DNA from: Ricinus communis
Lineage: Eukaryota > Streptophyta > Magnoliopsida > Malpighiales > Euphorbiaceae
Length of the DNA stretch: 64,000 nucleotides
Direction: 5' to 3'
Assembly: GCF_019578655.1 (NCBI RefSeq)
Contig: NC_063259.1
Span: 17,512,489-17,576,488, forward strand
Shown here in pieces: positions 34,334-45,480 of this stretch (positions within the stretch are counted from its first letter, which is position 1; every line of letters starts with the position of its first letter). Position numbers and translations under genes: made by a program. The notes below the pieces were generated by a model, which was given only the letters and a program-made list of their open reading frames with translations, was not told where the DNA came from and ran no database searches.

Positions 34334-35537
34334 GTTGTTGCGGCTGCTGATGAAGTCTCTGAAAACCTGGTGGTCCCTAGGTATTATTGTTCCACCAACT
34401 GAAGTTGGGATGATTGCGCCACCCAGGGTTGTATATGTTATTGTAAGGGTTGTTCTACTGCCTTGGGGCATTCCCCATATAATCAACCAGCTTAACATCA
34501 GAAGACACAGCAGAAATAGATGGAAAAGTAGAAGAAGATGAAGCAAACATACCTCCCGCAGTACAGTTCGTACTGTAGTGCGGGCCACCACAAAACTCGC
34601 AGCTAACGTTCGCTGCATGAACCGGCATCTAGAGTTGGTCAATCTTCTTGGTTAGAAGCTTTACCTGAGCTGCCAAGGTTGCTGTAGAATCCACTTGGTT
34701 GACCACTCTCTGTCTTCCTAGTCGGCTCCTAGAGGATTTCCACTGATAATTTTTTATGGCCATTTCCTCTATCAAGTTTTGAGCCTGCTCGGGCGTCTTA
34801 CTGTTTAGCACCCCACCTGCTGCAGCATCCACCATCTGCCTTATCGCAAGGTTCAACCCGCTGTAGAAGGTCTGAACCTGTATCCACACTGGCAATTCGT
34901 GATGTGGACAGCATCTCAAAAGGTCCTTAAACCTCTCCCATGCATCGTACATGCTTTTATCGTCAAACTGCACAAAAGAAGATATGTCATTTCTAAGTTT
35001 AGCAGTTTCAGCGGGAGGAAAATACTTATAGAGAAATTTTTTGGACAACACCTTCCAGGTAGTAATCGTCTGCTGTGGAAGAGATTGCAACCATCTCTTT
35101 GCTTTGTCCCTCAAGGAAAATGGAAACAATCTCAGCCGAATGGCGTCATCGGTTGTTCCATTTATCTTGAATGTGTCACAAATCTCTAAAAAGTTGGAGA
35201 TATGTGCATTGGGATCCTCGTTGGGCAATCTTCCAAACTGCACGCTCTGTTGGATCATCTGGATAACATTGGCCTTTATCTCAAAATTGTTGGCCGCTAC
35301 AGCAGGTCTAACTATACTAGTTTTCGTCCCATCCAAAGATGGTCGAGCAAACTTGTACATCGTCCTCTGATCATCATCGGCTTAGAGGTTGTGGTTCTCC
35401 ATCACGTTAGCTCTATGAACCTGAACTGTAACTCTGACCTCCTCCTCAACTGCTTCCAAACGCCGTCTTAATAATCTGAGAGAGCGCTCCTGGTCAGATA
35501 AGGGTTCTATGGGATCAGAGTTAGAGCTCCTGGTCAT
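34334..35537 (-). pseudogene. Element G gag, N-terminal two thirds
   Basis: ATG at 35537-35535 (MTRSSNSDPIEPLSDQ) is followed by a TAA at 35384-35382. From 35360 a 243-codon open frame contains the Athila capsid: NNFEIKANVIQMIQQSVQF, then RLRLFPFSLRDKAKRWLQSLP, then FLYKYFPPAETAKLRNDI, ERFKDLLRCCPHHELP and FYSGLNLAIRQMVDAAAGG. A stop at 34629 separates it from the knuckle CEFCGGPHYSTNC (about 34575-34605) and the YNPGWRNHPNFSWWNNN block. Element F entered in the Gln/Pro-rich stretch just after this. Two or three stops only; this is the best preserved Gag here and the reference for the truncated ones. Confidence 0.88.
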
Positions 35538-35671
35538 AAACTACCTGAAACCGACAATCCAAACAAACACCAATCAATAAAAGCAATAAAATAAGAAATA
35601 AAGAATAAATAAATAAACAAATAATGACTAAAGTAACACGAAAACAATTCACTCTAGTTCATCGTTACGGT

Positions 35672-35689
35672 TCCCCGGCAACAGCACCA
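35672..35689 (-). other. Element G primer binding site (tRNA-Asp, degenerate)
   Basis: Minus-strand TGGTGCTGTTGCCGGGGA: two C-to-T differences from the exact tRNA-Asp complement seen in A, F and K, six bases from the LTR. Confidence 0.8.
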
Positions 35690-35695
35690 GAAACT

Positions 35696-37151
35696 AGATG
35701 GGCTACTTATGCAACCTACACCTAAGGCAGTGAACCTATCGATGCGGCCTAGCACTAGTGAGTATCAAGGTCGTATCCCTGGAGATCGAGTGAACCTAGA
35801 GTTACTACTGTTCACGATGTTATCTAGTCTGAAATAGGGTGTGAGAAGTCTAAATTAACTAATTAATGATTATGAATGCAAATAAATAAATTAATAGCAA
35901 CTGACAATAGAAAGACAACCACAACAAGAGAAACAAACCCAAAGGGAACCTAAGTGAGGGAATTCTAAAGATTGATTTTATAAATTACCAATCTTGCTTA
36001 CCCGTGACTAAATCCTGAATCGAACTCGGTTCCTCTCTCGAGCTCACCGACTTCTTAAACCTGCACTAGCCTAATGGAATCTCTTTCTATCAGATTATTA
36101 CAGATTAGCATTAAGCATGATTTGGATCTATTAAGAGTTGTTAATTCTTAATCCGGCGAGTAAATTAACCTTATCTCTAAGTGTTAACTACCAGTTCTTA
36201 CTATTCAAATTCCAGTTGTAACAAGAATTTCTCAATGTCAAGAAACAACCCAAAAGACAATTAATTCAACGTCTCAAGTTAACTGAATCAAACTTTATTA
36301 CTGAATAGCAAGAAGATTACATGAATGGCAAATACAAATCTAACAACTAAGCACAATCCATCAACAATAAAGACCCCAATGGGTTCAAAAGATCTAGCTA
36401 CTCATGTTCATAGTTAAAGCAAAGTAAAGAACAAATAAGGAAAAGAAAATTGAAGGCATGTACACCCTTTTCTTTCAAGTTGGATGAGAAACCCTAATTT
36501 TCCAATTCAAAATATCAAACCCTAATTTGCCTCTTGAATGCTCCCAAATCTTGACTTGATCTTCAAATCGATGTTGAAAAAAGTGTAATCCTTCCTTCAA
36601 TTGATGAATTTGATCTCCCAAAGTCGACAATTGAGGTCTAGAAAACAAGTGAATTGAGTGTATATATTGGAATCAATTTACAAATTTCGAGCCCCTTTTC
36701 ACCAAATCAAATTTTGCCTATATAGTCTCTTCAGCACGGCCGTGGTCAAGCCTGTGCTGGTCAGCACGGGCGAAGTCCAGGCTGTGCTGAACCTAAGGAT
36801 TCCGTTGTGTTGACCTTTTCCAGGCCGTGCCCAAGCCTGTGCTGAGCCACCACAGGCAGTCGTGGCTACGAAAACCGTGCCAAAAGGCACTCTTGGAGGG
36901 CAGCTAGTTGGCAATTCAGCACGGCCGGAGTCCAGGTCATACTCAACCCTCGAGATGCTAGTCCTCGTCCAATTTGATGGATTCTGGTTCGTAATCACGC
37001 GTATTTCCCTCGATTGTTGGTAGTGTCCTTTGAAAATGACCTGAAACGTGAAAGGAAACAAAAGACAGGTGATTCTAGCATAAAACGAGATAATCATGCA
37101 TAAGAATGTAAACAGTTGAGGATGAAAACATGTGTAGTATAATGCCTATCA
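35696..37151 (-). repeat. Element G 5' LTR (1456 bp)
   Basis: Colinear with 23412-24787, with the extra 80 bp in the CACGG array (36735-36930). The terminal TGATGGG is mutated to AGATGGG in plus-strand reading at 35696. Followed by ATTGG. Confidence 0.92.
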
Positions 37152-37156
37152 ATTGG

Positions 37157-37476
37157 CTCGATGAATTTTCATTCCTCTCTAGGTTTGAGATTTTGGCAGC
37201 ACCACTAGGCATAATCATCTTTACCAAGTACAGGCCTTCATAATTCGGCCTAAACTTCCCTCTCAGGTCAAATGCAGTAGGTCTTATGTGCTTCAATACT
37301 TGATGACCAGCTCTGATCTTTCCTGGCTTTACCTTGTTGTTGAATGCCCTGGTATCCTTTTCTAATACAACTGCATGTGGTATAAGGCCTTCATCCTTTT
37401 CTCAACAACCAAGGCCAACTGCTGGTACTTTTGCTCAACCCATTGGTATTTTGGTATTTTAGCCTCCAATACAACC
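37157..37476 (-). pseudogene. Element D integrase C-terminal region (GPY/F-like)
   Basis: The minus-strand frame gives KHIRPTAFDLRGKFRPNYEGLYLV, then PSGAAKISNLERNE, the GPF-like module that ends Tat integrases and helps target integration. The usual GPY/F tripeptide reads EGLYLV. Upstream (toward 37476) the frame shifts several times but recognisable linker text remains. It is cut at 37476/37477 by block J and at 37156 by element G. Confidence 0.75.
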
Positions 37477-38869
37477 CTAGCACTAATGGCGAGTATCAAG
37501 GGCGTATTCCTCGGGAAAGTGAAAGCCTATAGTTACTCCTTTGTTCTTTGTTATATTAACCTAAAATGAATGATGAATAATTTCTAAACTAACTAATAGC
37601 TACAAGCTAAGTTCTAAGGGAGATGCAGGAATAAATGGATAAATGAAATAACCAAGACAAGAAAGCAAACCCAAAGGGAACCTAAACTAGTTGGCAATCA
37701 AACAAAAGATAAAAGATTGATGACTCCATTTATGCTACCCGTGGACGAATTCTTAACTGAATTCGATTTCTCTCTCGAGATAACTGAATTCCTAAACCTA
37801 ATAACCTAAAGTTGGAATCTCTTCCTAACGATTGATTCTTAAATTAGCATTAAGCTTTAATCTGCCTCTATTAAGCTTTGTTAATTCTTAATCCGGCTAG
37901 TTAGTTATCCTTATCTCTAAGCGATTATTAACCAGTTCTTACTATTCAAAATTCCATTTGCCAAATGGACTTTTCAATCATATAAAGCAATCTAAACACC
38001 ACAATTCACAACCTCTCATGAATAATGCATTATCTTATTAATACTGAAAGCAAGAAGAATACAAAACTAACTCAAGCAATCCAACAATATAATATTAAGC
38101 CAACATAGTAAAGAAATTCCAATGGATTTAATCAATCTAGCTAAACATGTTCATTATCAAAACCCACAAGAATTCAATTACAACAATGAGTAAAGGTAGA
38201 GAAACCCGATTACACCCTTGGATGAGAGTGAACAGCCCCAATTCCTCATGCTCGAATTGAATCGATTCTTGTTCCTCTTGCTCAAATTGAAACAAATCAA
38301 CGAACCTCGCCCAATCTTCAATCTTTGAAGGGAATCCGATTTAAATCTTGGTGCAAGTCTCCTTTTTCCTTGGTTCCAGCTCAAAAGACCCCTAGAGAGA
38401 GAAAAATTAGGGTTTGGGACGTTCTCCCTGTCCTTTTTTTCCTTTCCTCTTGCTCTTTCTTTTAATTAATTCGTCCTGCCGCCGCGAACATGGCCATGTT
38501 GATGCCCGTGGTGTTGATGGGCGTGTTTGGAACACGTCCCCGTGCTAATGCCTGTGTTACTCTCTGTGGTCGTGCTCCTTAACGCTTCATTTTCTTTGAT
38601 GTCAAATGCACCCAATACGGCTGTTTTGGTGCCCGTGTTGGGAACACAGCCAGTGTTAAAACCAACATGGCCATGTTCAGATTAGGGATGCGCGAACTCG
38701 ACTTGTTTTGGCAACTTTGACGTCCAATCCTGCTCCAATTCTTCCCTTTATCACTCTTTGACTTCTTTTGGACCTAAAGCATACAAACAAACGCATAGGG
38801 TTCACATCCAAATGTACATAAATTCTGCCTTAAAATCCCTATTTAGATGTGTGTATTCTATGCACATCA
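37477..38869 (-). repeat. LTR of block J (element A family), truncated
   Basis: On the minus strand it starts TGATGTGCATAGAATACACA. It matches the element A LTR but lacks the last ~65 bases of U5, ending at CTAGCACTAATGG-equivalent sequence at 37477. Confidence 0.85.
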
Positions 38870-38874
38870 AATAA

Positions 38875-38909
38875 CCCCACACTTAGCTTATTGCTTGTCC
38901 TCAAGCAAT
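38875..38909 (-). other. Block J 3' hairpin plus polypurine tract
   Basis: Minus strand: ATTGCTTGAGGACAAGCAAT (38890-38909), spacer of five, AAGTGTGGGG (38875-38884), five bases, LTR. Confidence 0.8.
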
Positions 38910-40257
38910 CAAAAGTAAAATAAGGAAAATAAACCACTAAGGAACGACACTTAAACTGATAAACAAGCTAGAGAGCTCCTGCACATATCCTTAACAAGCA
39001 TAAATCAAGCAAAAAGAAATGAAGCAATCAATTCAATCATCTCAACCAAGATGGTATTGATTCACAAAATACTATCTCAACAAAATTATTCAGAACCAAC
39101 TCCTCACAAGATTCACTCTAAGTCACTCAAAGTGTTTAAAGGAAAGTGTTAAATCGCTCAATGCATCAAATACTGCCTTACTTACTATATGCTTTCTCTT
39201 AAATCCTACTCCTACCATTTATGGAAAGTCAACAACCATGTCAAGAGGTCTTTATAAGGGTTGTAATGGGGATTAGGTAAGGGTAGGTAAATTTGGTAAG
39301 AGTTGAACCTATGGTGTTCTGCAATAAGATAAATGACCTGTACACAAGCCACAATAATCACAAGGGGTAAACAATGGACAGTAGTCCAAGGTGGGAAATA
39401 GGAATCAAGTCAAAATGTAAACTCTGAAAAGCAATTAAACAATTAGCTCACTTACTTTCTTTCTTTTCATCACCCTTCCCTCTTATTCTTCTTATTATTA
39501 TTTTTTTTCATACGGGAAGAACATTCACATAATAGAGTGAATTTCTTTTGGATTGAATGAAGCTGCTACAAGATTCCAATGCTATTCCTAAGACAAAAAT
39601 TCCCAATAAAAATAACTCATATGCAAAATCATAACCCAAAGCAGGATAAAACTAAGTGGTAATGGAATATGATAAAAAATGGTGAAAGAGGGGGTTATCT
39701 ATAGAATCAATAAACGAATGAAGGCTATTTGGCTAGAATGAAAAACGTAAGTGCCTCTATTATACCAAAGTGTTAGACTCTCCTTGTGGCCCTCATAAGC
39801 ATTACCGAGCAAGTTCTAAAAGTAAAGATAGTAATTGGCACTCTCAAAAAGAAATAGATAAAAGCACGTATAGAGTATGCTTACAATTGAGGCCCAATTT
39901 CTCACAAGTGTGCTTTTTGAGTAGGTTCCAAATAAAAATCATTAAAACAGAATTAAATAAACCAAAGCAATTTAGTGCAAAACTCAAACTAATTAACTTA
40001 TAGAGTATTCTTCCGCAAGACTGAAAACTATCAGTTTTACCTGATCACATGGACATAGACAGGAATTTCAAATCAAGTCAACAGTAAGAGCATCGAAACA
40101 AAGTGAAAAATTTTCAAAATTTTGCAAAAAAATTCACAAAGAATAAACAAATAACTGAGATGGGATAAATAAAATGCGATATATACACTGGAAAAGGATC
40201 TAAATTTCATATACAAAACAATAAAAACACGAAAACAAGTGTATATAAATATCACCA
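38910..40257 (-). other. Block J 3' non-coding region, first copy
   Basis: Colinear with element A 12351-13688 (reverse strand) and with 43521-44878. T-rich tract (minus A/G) near 39487-39510. Confidence 0.75.
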
Positions 40258-40290
40258 CCCCACACTTGAAGGACACACTGTCCCCAGTGT
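40258..40290 (-). promoter_or_regulatory. Internal AGGA-loop-type hairpin plus AAGTGTGGGG (block J)
   Basis: Minus strand: ACACTGGGGACAGTGT (40275-40290; loop here GGGA), seven bases, AAGTGTGGGG (40258-40267). It lies just downstream of the ORF-1-like gene. Confidence 0.7.
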
Positions 40291-40334
40291 ACAAAATATA
40301 AGAAATGAAAAAGGAAAAAAAAACTAATACTGCC

Positions 40335-41937
40335 CTGACTATGGCTCCGAAGTGAAAAGAGGTGCATCATCAGGGATATCAGGGCTTTGGCTGGTCTGTG
40401 GTGGAGGAGTGGATGCTCTCTAAGGGTCGGAAGTAGTGTCACATGCAGGAGCTAGTGGATCAGCAAGAGCAGCGTCAATAGGAGGCTCGTCAGGCTGCTG
40501 TGGTGAAGGGTGCTCAATCGGAGAGGAAGGGTCAGCTGGATCATTTGCTAGCGGGATGTCAAAATGGCTCTATACCTGAACCCGGCTCTGTGGACTAGCA
40601 GGGGCATAGTTTGTAGCAAAAATATCATCAAACATGTCATTGGCCATAGAGGCCTCTAACCTACCGCCCTACTCAATCAAGACCTGAAGCATAGCCCTCT
40701 GCCTCTCAAACTGAGCCATCACCTGGCTCTAAAACTCAGCCTGACGCTGTAAAAGGTCCTGCTGAAAAGCCTCTTATCGAATGAAGTGCTGCTGCTGCTC
40801 CTCTGCCAACCTCTGCACTCTAAACTGCAGCTCTCTAAACTCAATTGAGGAGACTCCTAAAACAGCTAATGAAGACCCAGAAGGAGCTGAAGTAGACGGT
40901 CTGGAGGAAGACTTTAGAATATCAGAAGAAGGGGGTGGAACATCTTGTGTACCAGGGGCTCGTGGGGCAGGTTGCTCCTCTCTGAGTGCTGCCAAGAGAG
41001 CACTCCTTAGTCTATACTCTGGTCTTAGCGGACCCTGCATACGAGTCACCATCCCCATACTAATCAACTGGGGAAGTCCCAACATCTCCATCACCCCCAG
41101 CTCTGTCAAATATGGTATCGCCTCCTCCAAGACTCCTCAGAACCTAGCTAGCCGAGTAATGTAAGTTCCAAAACAGAAAAATACCTTCATTGAGTTGTTG
41201 CAAAAGGCACTGATCTGTCTGGCCAACAAGTATCCTATGTCGACGGACTGGTGCTGGTGCATGCTGTAAAGTATAAACAGGTCTGGCTGGGTAACTACAC
41301 CATCGCTATCTCCCCTGCCAGTGATGGTCCTAGCTAGCAATGCATGCTAGTACCGCAGTCCCTCAGGCAAGTTAGACACCTTGGACTGGCTGGCACTGTA
41401 CCCCTTAGTGTCATCAGAAATCTCGGCCCACATCTGCGGATATGACACACCAGGTGTGTGTATACAGCGACTATATACCTCTCCAGCTACATCCTCGTCA
41501 GTCCACAAACCCAAGTGTACCCCAAACTCTGAAAGTCTGCTCTGCTAGTCTGAAACTAATTGCATACGGTTGCTGAAAGTCCCGCAACTGGCTCTGCAGA
41601 AAGAAAGTGCTAGCAAACTCCACAGTCAACTCCCTATATGTTGGTTCAACTATCTCAAAGAAATGTCAAACGGGCGTCTCGAAGATACTGACCGCACTGC
41701 AAGTCCGATGGTCTCTAGTGCTGGCCAGTCTATCCTACGCCCCTTTCCCAAATCTTTGTGCCTCATCGATTGGTATCTCTGCTCGAAGGTGGGCTGCCCT
41801 TGGAAAAGTAGGAATCGATGGCGCTGTGGTGGTCTAACTGGGCCTGAATTGGTCGGTGCAGTGCTTGACGATCGAGAGGAAGAGGAACCATCGGTCTGTC
41901 TCCTCTTGTAAACTCCTGATCCTTGTCTGGTGGACAT
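40335..41937 (-). pseudogene. Athila-associated ORF-1-like gene ('retrotransposon ORF-1 / plant transposon protein' type), broken
   Basis: The frame opens at 41937 (MSTRQGSGVYKRRQTDG, Ser-rich, then a PTFEQRYQSM segment) for 95 codons. After stops it is picked up near 41480-41360 (a segment with WAEISDDTKGYSAS), then 41340-41137 with HALLARTITGRGDSDGVV, DLFILYSMHQHQSVDIGYLL and GTYITRLARF. From 41130 to 40774 it reads EEAIPYLTELGVMEM, a Pro/Ser-rich linker and a VQRLAEEQQQHF coiled segment. An acidic Pro-rich tail ends near 40335. The long gene downstream of Athila pol has been called ORF-1 or env-like; I see no signal peptide or membrane segment here. At least five stops or shifts. Its role is unknown. 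Confidence 0.65.
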
Positions 41938-42587
41938 GGTACCTGAAAAAGAAATTTTTAGTACTAAGGATCAACGAAATTTTGGCAGCATAACGACATA
42001 AAATGGACAAACCAAATGATTTAACTCGATAAAGTTAAACCGCTCAATGTCCTGCAAAGAAAATTCAATCCACAACACTGCCAACCAATGCTAACCAATT
42101 AAATTTTCCATTCATCCATATGAAATTTAACTTCACCATAATCCATAACAAGGCAAACCAACAAGTTAATATAGAACAGACACAAACAGAGTCGACTACA
42201 TATGACAAAGCCTATTGTTTACCGGCCACCAATAATAATAGAGAGGAAAATAAGGAATTAATCACAAACATGAATAATGGTAGAAAAGAAAAATGGAAAA
42301 TGTGAACGAGTTAAGTATATAAACTAAATTAAAGAAAACAAAAGAAAATTTAAACACAAACATGAATGTAAACCAATGCACCAAATAATAAAATAAAATA
42401 AAATAAAAAAATTTGAACACAAATTCGAACTAATATCAAAATCAAAAACAAAGAATGGAAAATGAAGTTGGAGGGAACTTACTTGACAAATGCAATATCC
42501 AAAGCTTTCAAGATGAGAATAAAAAAAGGAGAGAGAGCAAGAGAGGAGAGAATTACCAAAAAATTTTGCCATTTTGAAATGAATTCG
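41938..42587 (-). other. Leader of the ORF-1-like gene
   Basis: About 650 bases between a TATA-like box and the ATG at 41937. AT-rich, no coding of its own. Minus-strand CT-rich stretch CTCTCCTCTCTTGCTCTCTC at about 42531-42550 right after the TATA. Confidence 0.45.
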
Positions 42588-43010
42588 TATATATAGGCAG
42601 TGACCGGAATACGCCCGTGTTCATTAACAGGGACCATGTTCATAAACACAGTCTGGATATCGTCCCATGTTGAGTGAAGTTAAACGTGCTGACTTACCAA
42701 CTTTTATGAAAACGCCCGTGTTTAGGAAAGACGGGGACGTGTTCCCAACACGGTCGGGCATAAAATTCTCGTGTTACCTTATGTGCACGTGCCCATCTAT
42801 AATTTGATTTTGTGCAAATAGAACACGGTCTGTGTTGATACAACAGGGGGCGTATTGCCAACACGGTTTAGGGTTTATGGCCGTGTCACCTTCTGTGAAC
42901 GTGTCGCCTTAAAGTTTGCTTTTCTGCAATTAGAACACGGTCCGTGTTGATCAACACGGTCAGCATAGATAAACGTGTTGGTAACACGGTCTTGAACACG
43001 CCCGTGTTGA
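42588..43010 (-). promoter_or_regulatory. Internal promoter-like module: CACGG/CCGTG array plus TATATATA
   Basis: Minus-strand TATATATA (42588-42595) is preceded upstream by about 400 bases rich in GAACACGG, CCGTGTTG and GGGCGTGTT words in both orientations. This is the same layout as the U3 of the Athila-type LTRs. It stands between the gag/pol-end remnant and the ORF-1-like gene, not in an LTR. Confidence 0.55.
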
Positions 43011-43193
43011 GCTCTAAAAACTGCAAAACTTAAGAGTCTCAGCACTCTCTCACTCTTTCTCACCTGCACAACCAATAAGTCCTCAACTCATACACTCAAC
43101 ATAAATAGAACTTAACAAAAACAAACTGTAAAATCTAATCAAACTAAGTTCACAATGAAAGGGTAGAATATTAAAAATGAAAAATAGAATTTG

Positions 43194-43520
43194 GGGTGCC
43201 TCCCAAAAGCGCTTCTTTTTTATGTGATGAGTCTTCTTAGCTGGACTCATGGTGAAAAGCAAACGGTGGGGATTGATGACCATCCATCCTTCTTCCAAGA
43301 AAATGGCTTCAAGTATTTGCTTAGAGGACTAATCGTCAAATTCCTCTTCTCGACGGTCGAGCAAGCTGCCAGTATGATGGGCAAAACTTGCTCCTCATAT
43401 ATTTGCACGTAGTCATGATGCTCTAAGGGCTCTTCCAATTTGAAAGCTAGAGTTTCACCAATTGGAAGGATCGACATATGGGCAATTTCTTCAGGAATGT
43501 CGATGGTTTTCTCCAGTCCT
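43194..43520 (-). pseudogene. Gag-pol tail remnant in block J
   Basis: Closely similar to element A 11725-12050 and element F 31391-31700. The minus strand reads ETLAFKLEEPLEHHDYVQIYEE, then LPIILAACSTVEKRN, then MSPAKKTHHIKKKRFWEAPQ. It is cut at 43520 and joined to the 3' non-coding region, with short shared text (TCCT...CTCAAGC) at the junction. Confidence 0.65.
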
Positions 43521-44878
43521 TCTCAAGCAATCAAAAGTAAAATAAGGAAAAGAAACCACTAAGGAACAATACTTAAACTGACAGACAAGGTAAAGAGCTC
43601 CTGCACATATCCTTAACAAGCGTAAGTCAAACAAAAAGAAACGAAGCAATCAATCCAAGTATCACAACCAAGATGCCAATAATTCACAAAATATTGTCTC
43701 AACAAAATTATTCAGAACCAACTCCTCACTAGATTCACTCTAAGTCACTCAAAGTGTTTAAAGGGTAGTGTTTAATCGCTCAATGCATCAACTACTACCT
43801 TACTTACTATATGCTTGCTCTTAAATCCTACTCCTACCACTTATGGAGAGTCAACAACCATGTAAAAAGGTCTTTATAAGGGTTGTAATAGGGATTAGGT
43901 AGGGGTAGGTAAATTTGGTCAAAGTTGAACCTATGGTGTTCTGCAATGAAATACATGACATGCACACAAGTCACAATGATCACAAGGGGTAAACAATGGA
44001 CAGTAGTCCAAGGTGGGAAATAGGAATGAAGTCAAAATGTTTAGCTCACTTACTTTCTTTTTTTTTTCATCACCTTTCCCTCTTATTCTTCTATTTCTTT
44101 TTTTTCTTTTTTTTTCTTCTTTCTTTTTTTTCATAAGGGAAGAACATTCACATAATAGAGTGAATTTCTTTTTGGATTGAAGTAAGCTGCTACAAGATTC
44201 CAACGCTATTCCCAAGACAAAAATTCCCAATAAAAATAACTCATATGCAAAATCATAACCCAAAGCAGAATAAAACTAAGTGGTAATGGAATATGATAAA
44301 AGAAATGGTGAAAGAAGGGGTTATCTACATAATCAATAAATGAATGAAGGCTATTTGGCTAGAATGAAAAACCTAAGTGCCTCTATCATACCAAAATGTT
44401 AAACTCTCCTTGTGGCCCTCATAAGCATTACCGAGCAAGTTCTAAAAGTAAAGATAGTAATCGGCACTCTCAACAAGAAATAAATACAAGCATATAAAGT
44501 GTATGCTTACAATTTAGGCTCAATTTCTCACAAGTGTGCTTTTGAGTAGGTTCCAAACAAAAATCATCAAAACAAAATTAAATAAACCAAAGCAACTTAG
44601 TGCAAAACTCAAACTAATTATCTTACATTCTTCCGCAAGACTCAACACTATCGGTTTTACCCGATCACATGGACATAAACAGGATTTCAAAAGCAAGTCA
44701 ACAGTAAGAGCATAGAAACAAAGTGAAAAATTTTCAAAATTTTACAAAAAAACTACACAAAGAATAAACAAATAACTAAGATGGGATAAATGAAATGCGA
44801 TATATACACTAGAAAAGGATATGAATTTCATATACAAAACAATAAAAACACGAAAATAAGTGTGTATAAATATCACCA
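43521..44878 (-). repeat. Block J 3' non-coding region, second copy
   Basis: Direct repeat of 38897-40257. Long T-rich tract (minus A/G) at 44057-44132. It ends mid-sequence at 44878 where element D reverse transcriptase resumes. Confidence 0.75.
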
Positions 44879-45480
44879 ACATATACCTCCACCTCCTTAT
44901 GCATCATGTCATGAAACAAGGTAGTGGCTGCTCTTTGATAAGTTTCCCCTTGCATTATTTAGTTCAAAATGCATAACCTTGTAGTAGTAGGTCCCCCACT
45001 CAGTGATAAACGATGTCTTCAGCTTGTCTACTACCGCCATCATGATCTGGTTGTACCTGGAGAACCCATCTATATCGCGTTTGAAGCAGCACTGTCGAGT
45101 ATTACATCAATATGGGGAAGAGGAAAGACATCCGTTGGGCATGCCTTGTTCTAGTCCTGATAATCCACACGCATTCGAACCTTAACATCCTTCTTTGGGA
45201 CTGGAACAATATTTTCCAACCATTCAAGGCAGTTAACCATGTCGAGAAAATCGGCCTTAACCTACTTAGCTATCTCTTCTCGTATCTTCTCTACCTATTC
45301 CGGCCTCAGTCTTCTCATCTTCTGCTTGACCAGCTTGATGTGCAGATAAGTTCGGATATGGTGCTTTGCTATTTTCATGCCTAGACCTGGCATGTCGTCG
45401 TAGGACCAAGCAAATACCGTTTTCTTTATTCTATTATTTTCTCATATTCTCTCATATCTTTAGGAGTTATATCATGAGCT
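44879..45480 (-). pseudogene. Element D reverse transcriptase (N-terminal half)
   Basis: Minus-strand text: VFAWSYDDMPGLGMKIAKHH, then KQKMRRLRPE, then WLENIVPVPKKDVKVRMRVDY, the Tat RT fingers. TDVFPLPHIDVILD then leads to EWGTYYYKVMHFELNNA near 44970. The catalytic YVDD box is just cut off: the sequence stops at GGGGI (EVEVY position) at 44879. At least seven stops. RNase H and most of integrase are lost in the block J replacement. Confidence 0.78.

Larger units (their letters stand above)
23412..37151 (-). mobile_element. Element G: Athila derivative with gag and protease only, TSD ATTGG
   Basis: LTRs at 23412-24787 (1376 bp) and 35696-37151 (1456 bp), both minus. Duplication ATTGG lies at 23407-23411 and 37152-37156. 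Internally: primer site, near-complete gag, protease, then directly the pol-end block and 1.7 kb non-coding region. RT, RNase H and integrase are missing although flanking parts are intact. It hosts element F in gag. Confidence 0.93.
37477..44878 (-). mobile_element. Block J: rearranged Athila element with an ORF-1-like gene
   Basis: Minus-strand block inside element D. From left: LTR lacking its outer U5 end (37477-38869), polypurine module, 3' non-coding region (38910-40257), ORF-1-like gene (40335-41937), promoter-like array (42588-43010), gag/pol-end remnant (43194-43520), then a second copy of the 3' non-coding region (43521-44878) cut off in the middle. Neither outer edge has an LTR end or target duplication. 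It looks like the product of recombination between two related elements plus deletion. Confidence 0.75.

Noticed and set aside
34629..35360. A host gene encoding a 243-aa protein.
   Set aside because: It is the capsid region of Athila Gag in element G, between a primer site and a knuckle, inside an element with a clear target duplication.
40774..41130. An envelope glycoprotein.
   Set aside because: No signal peptide, Cys-rich ectodomain or membrane segment is visible; the text matches the ORF-1-like protein that follows Athila pol.
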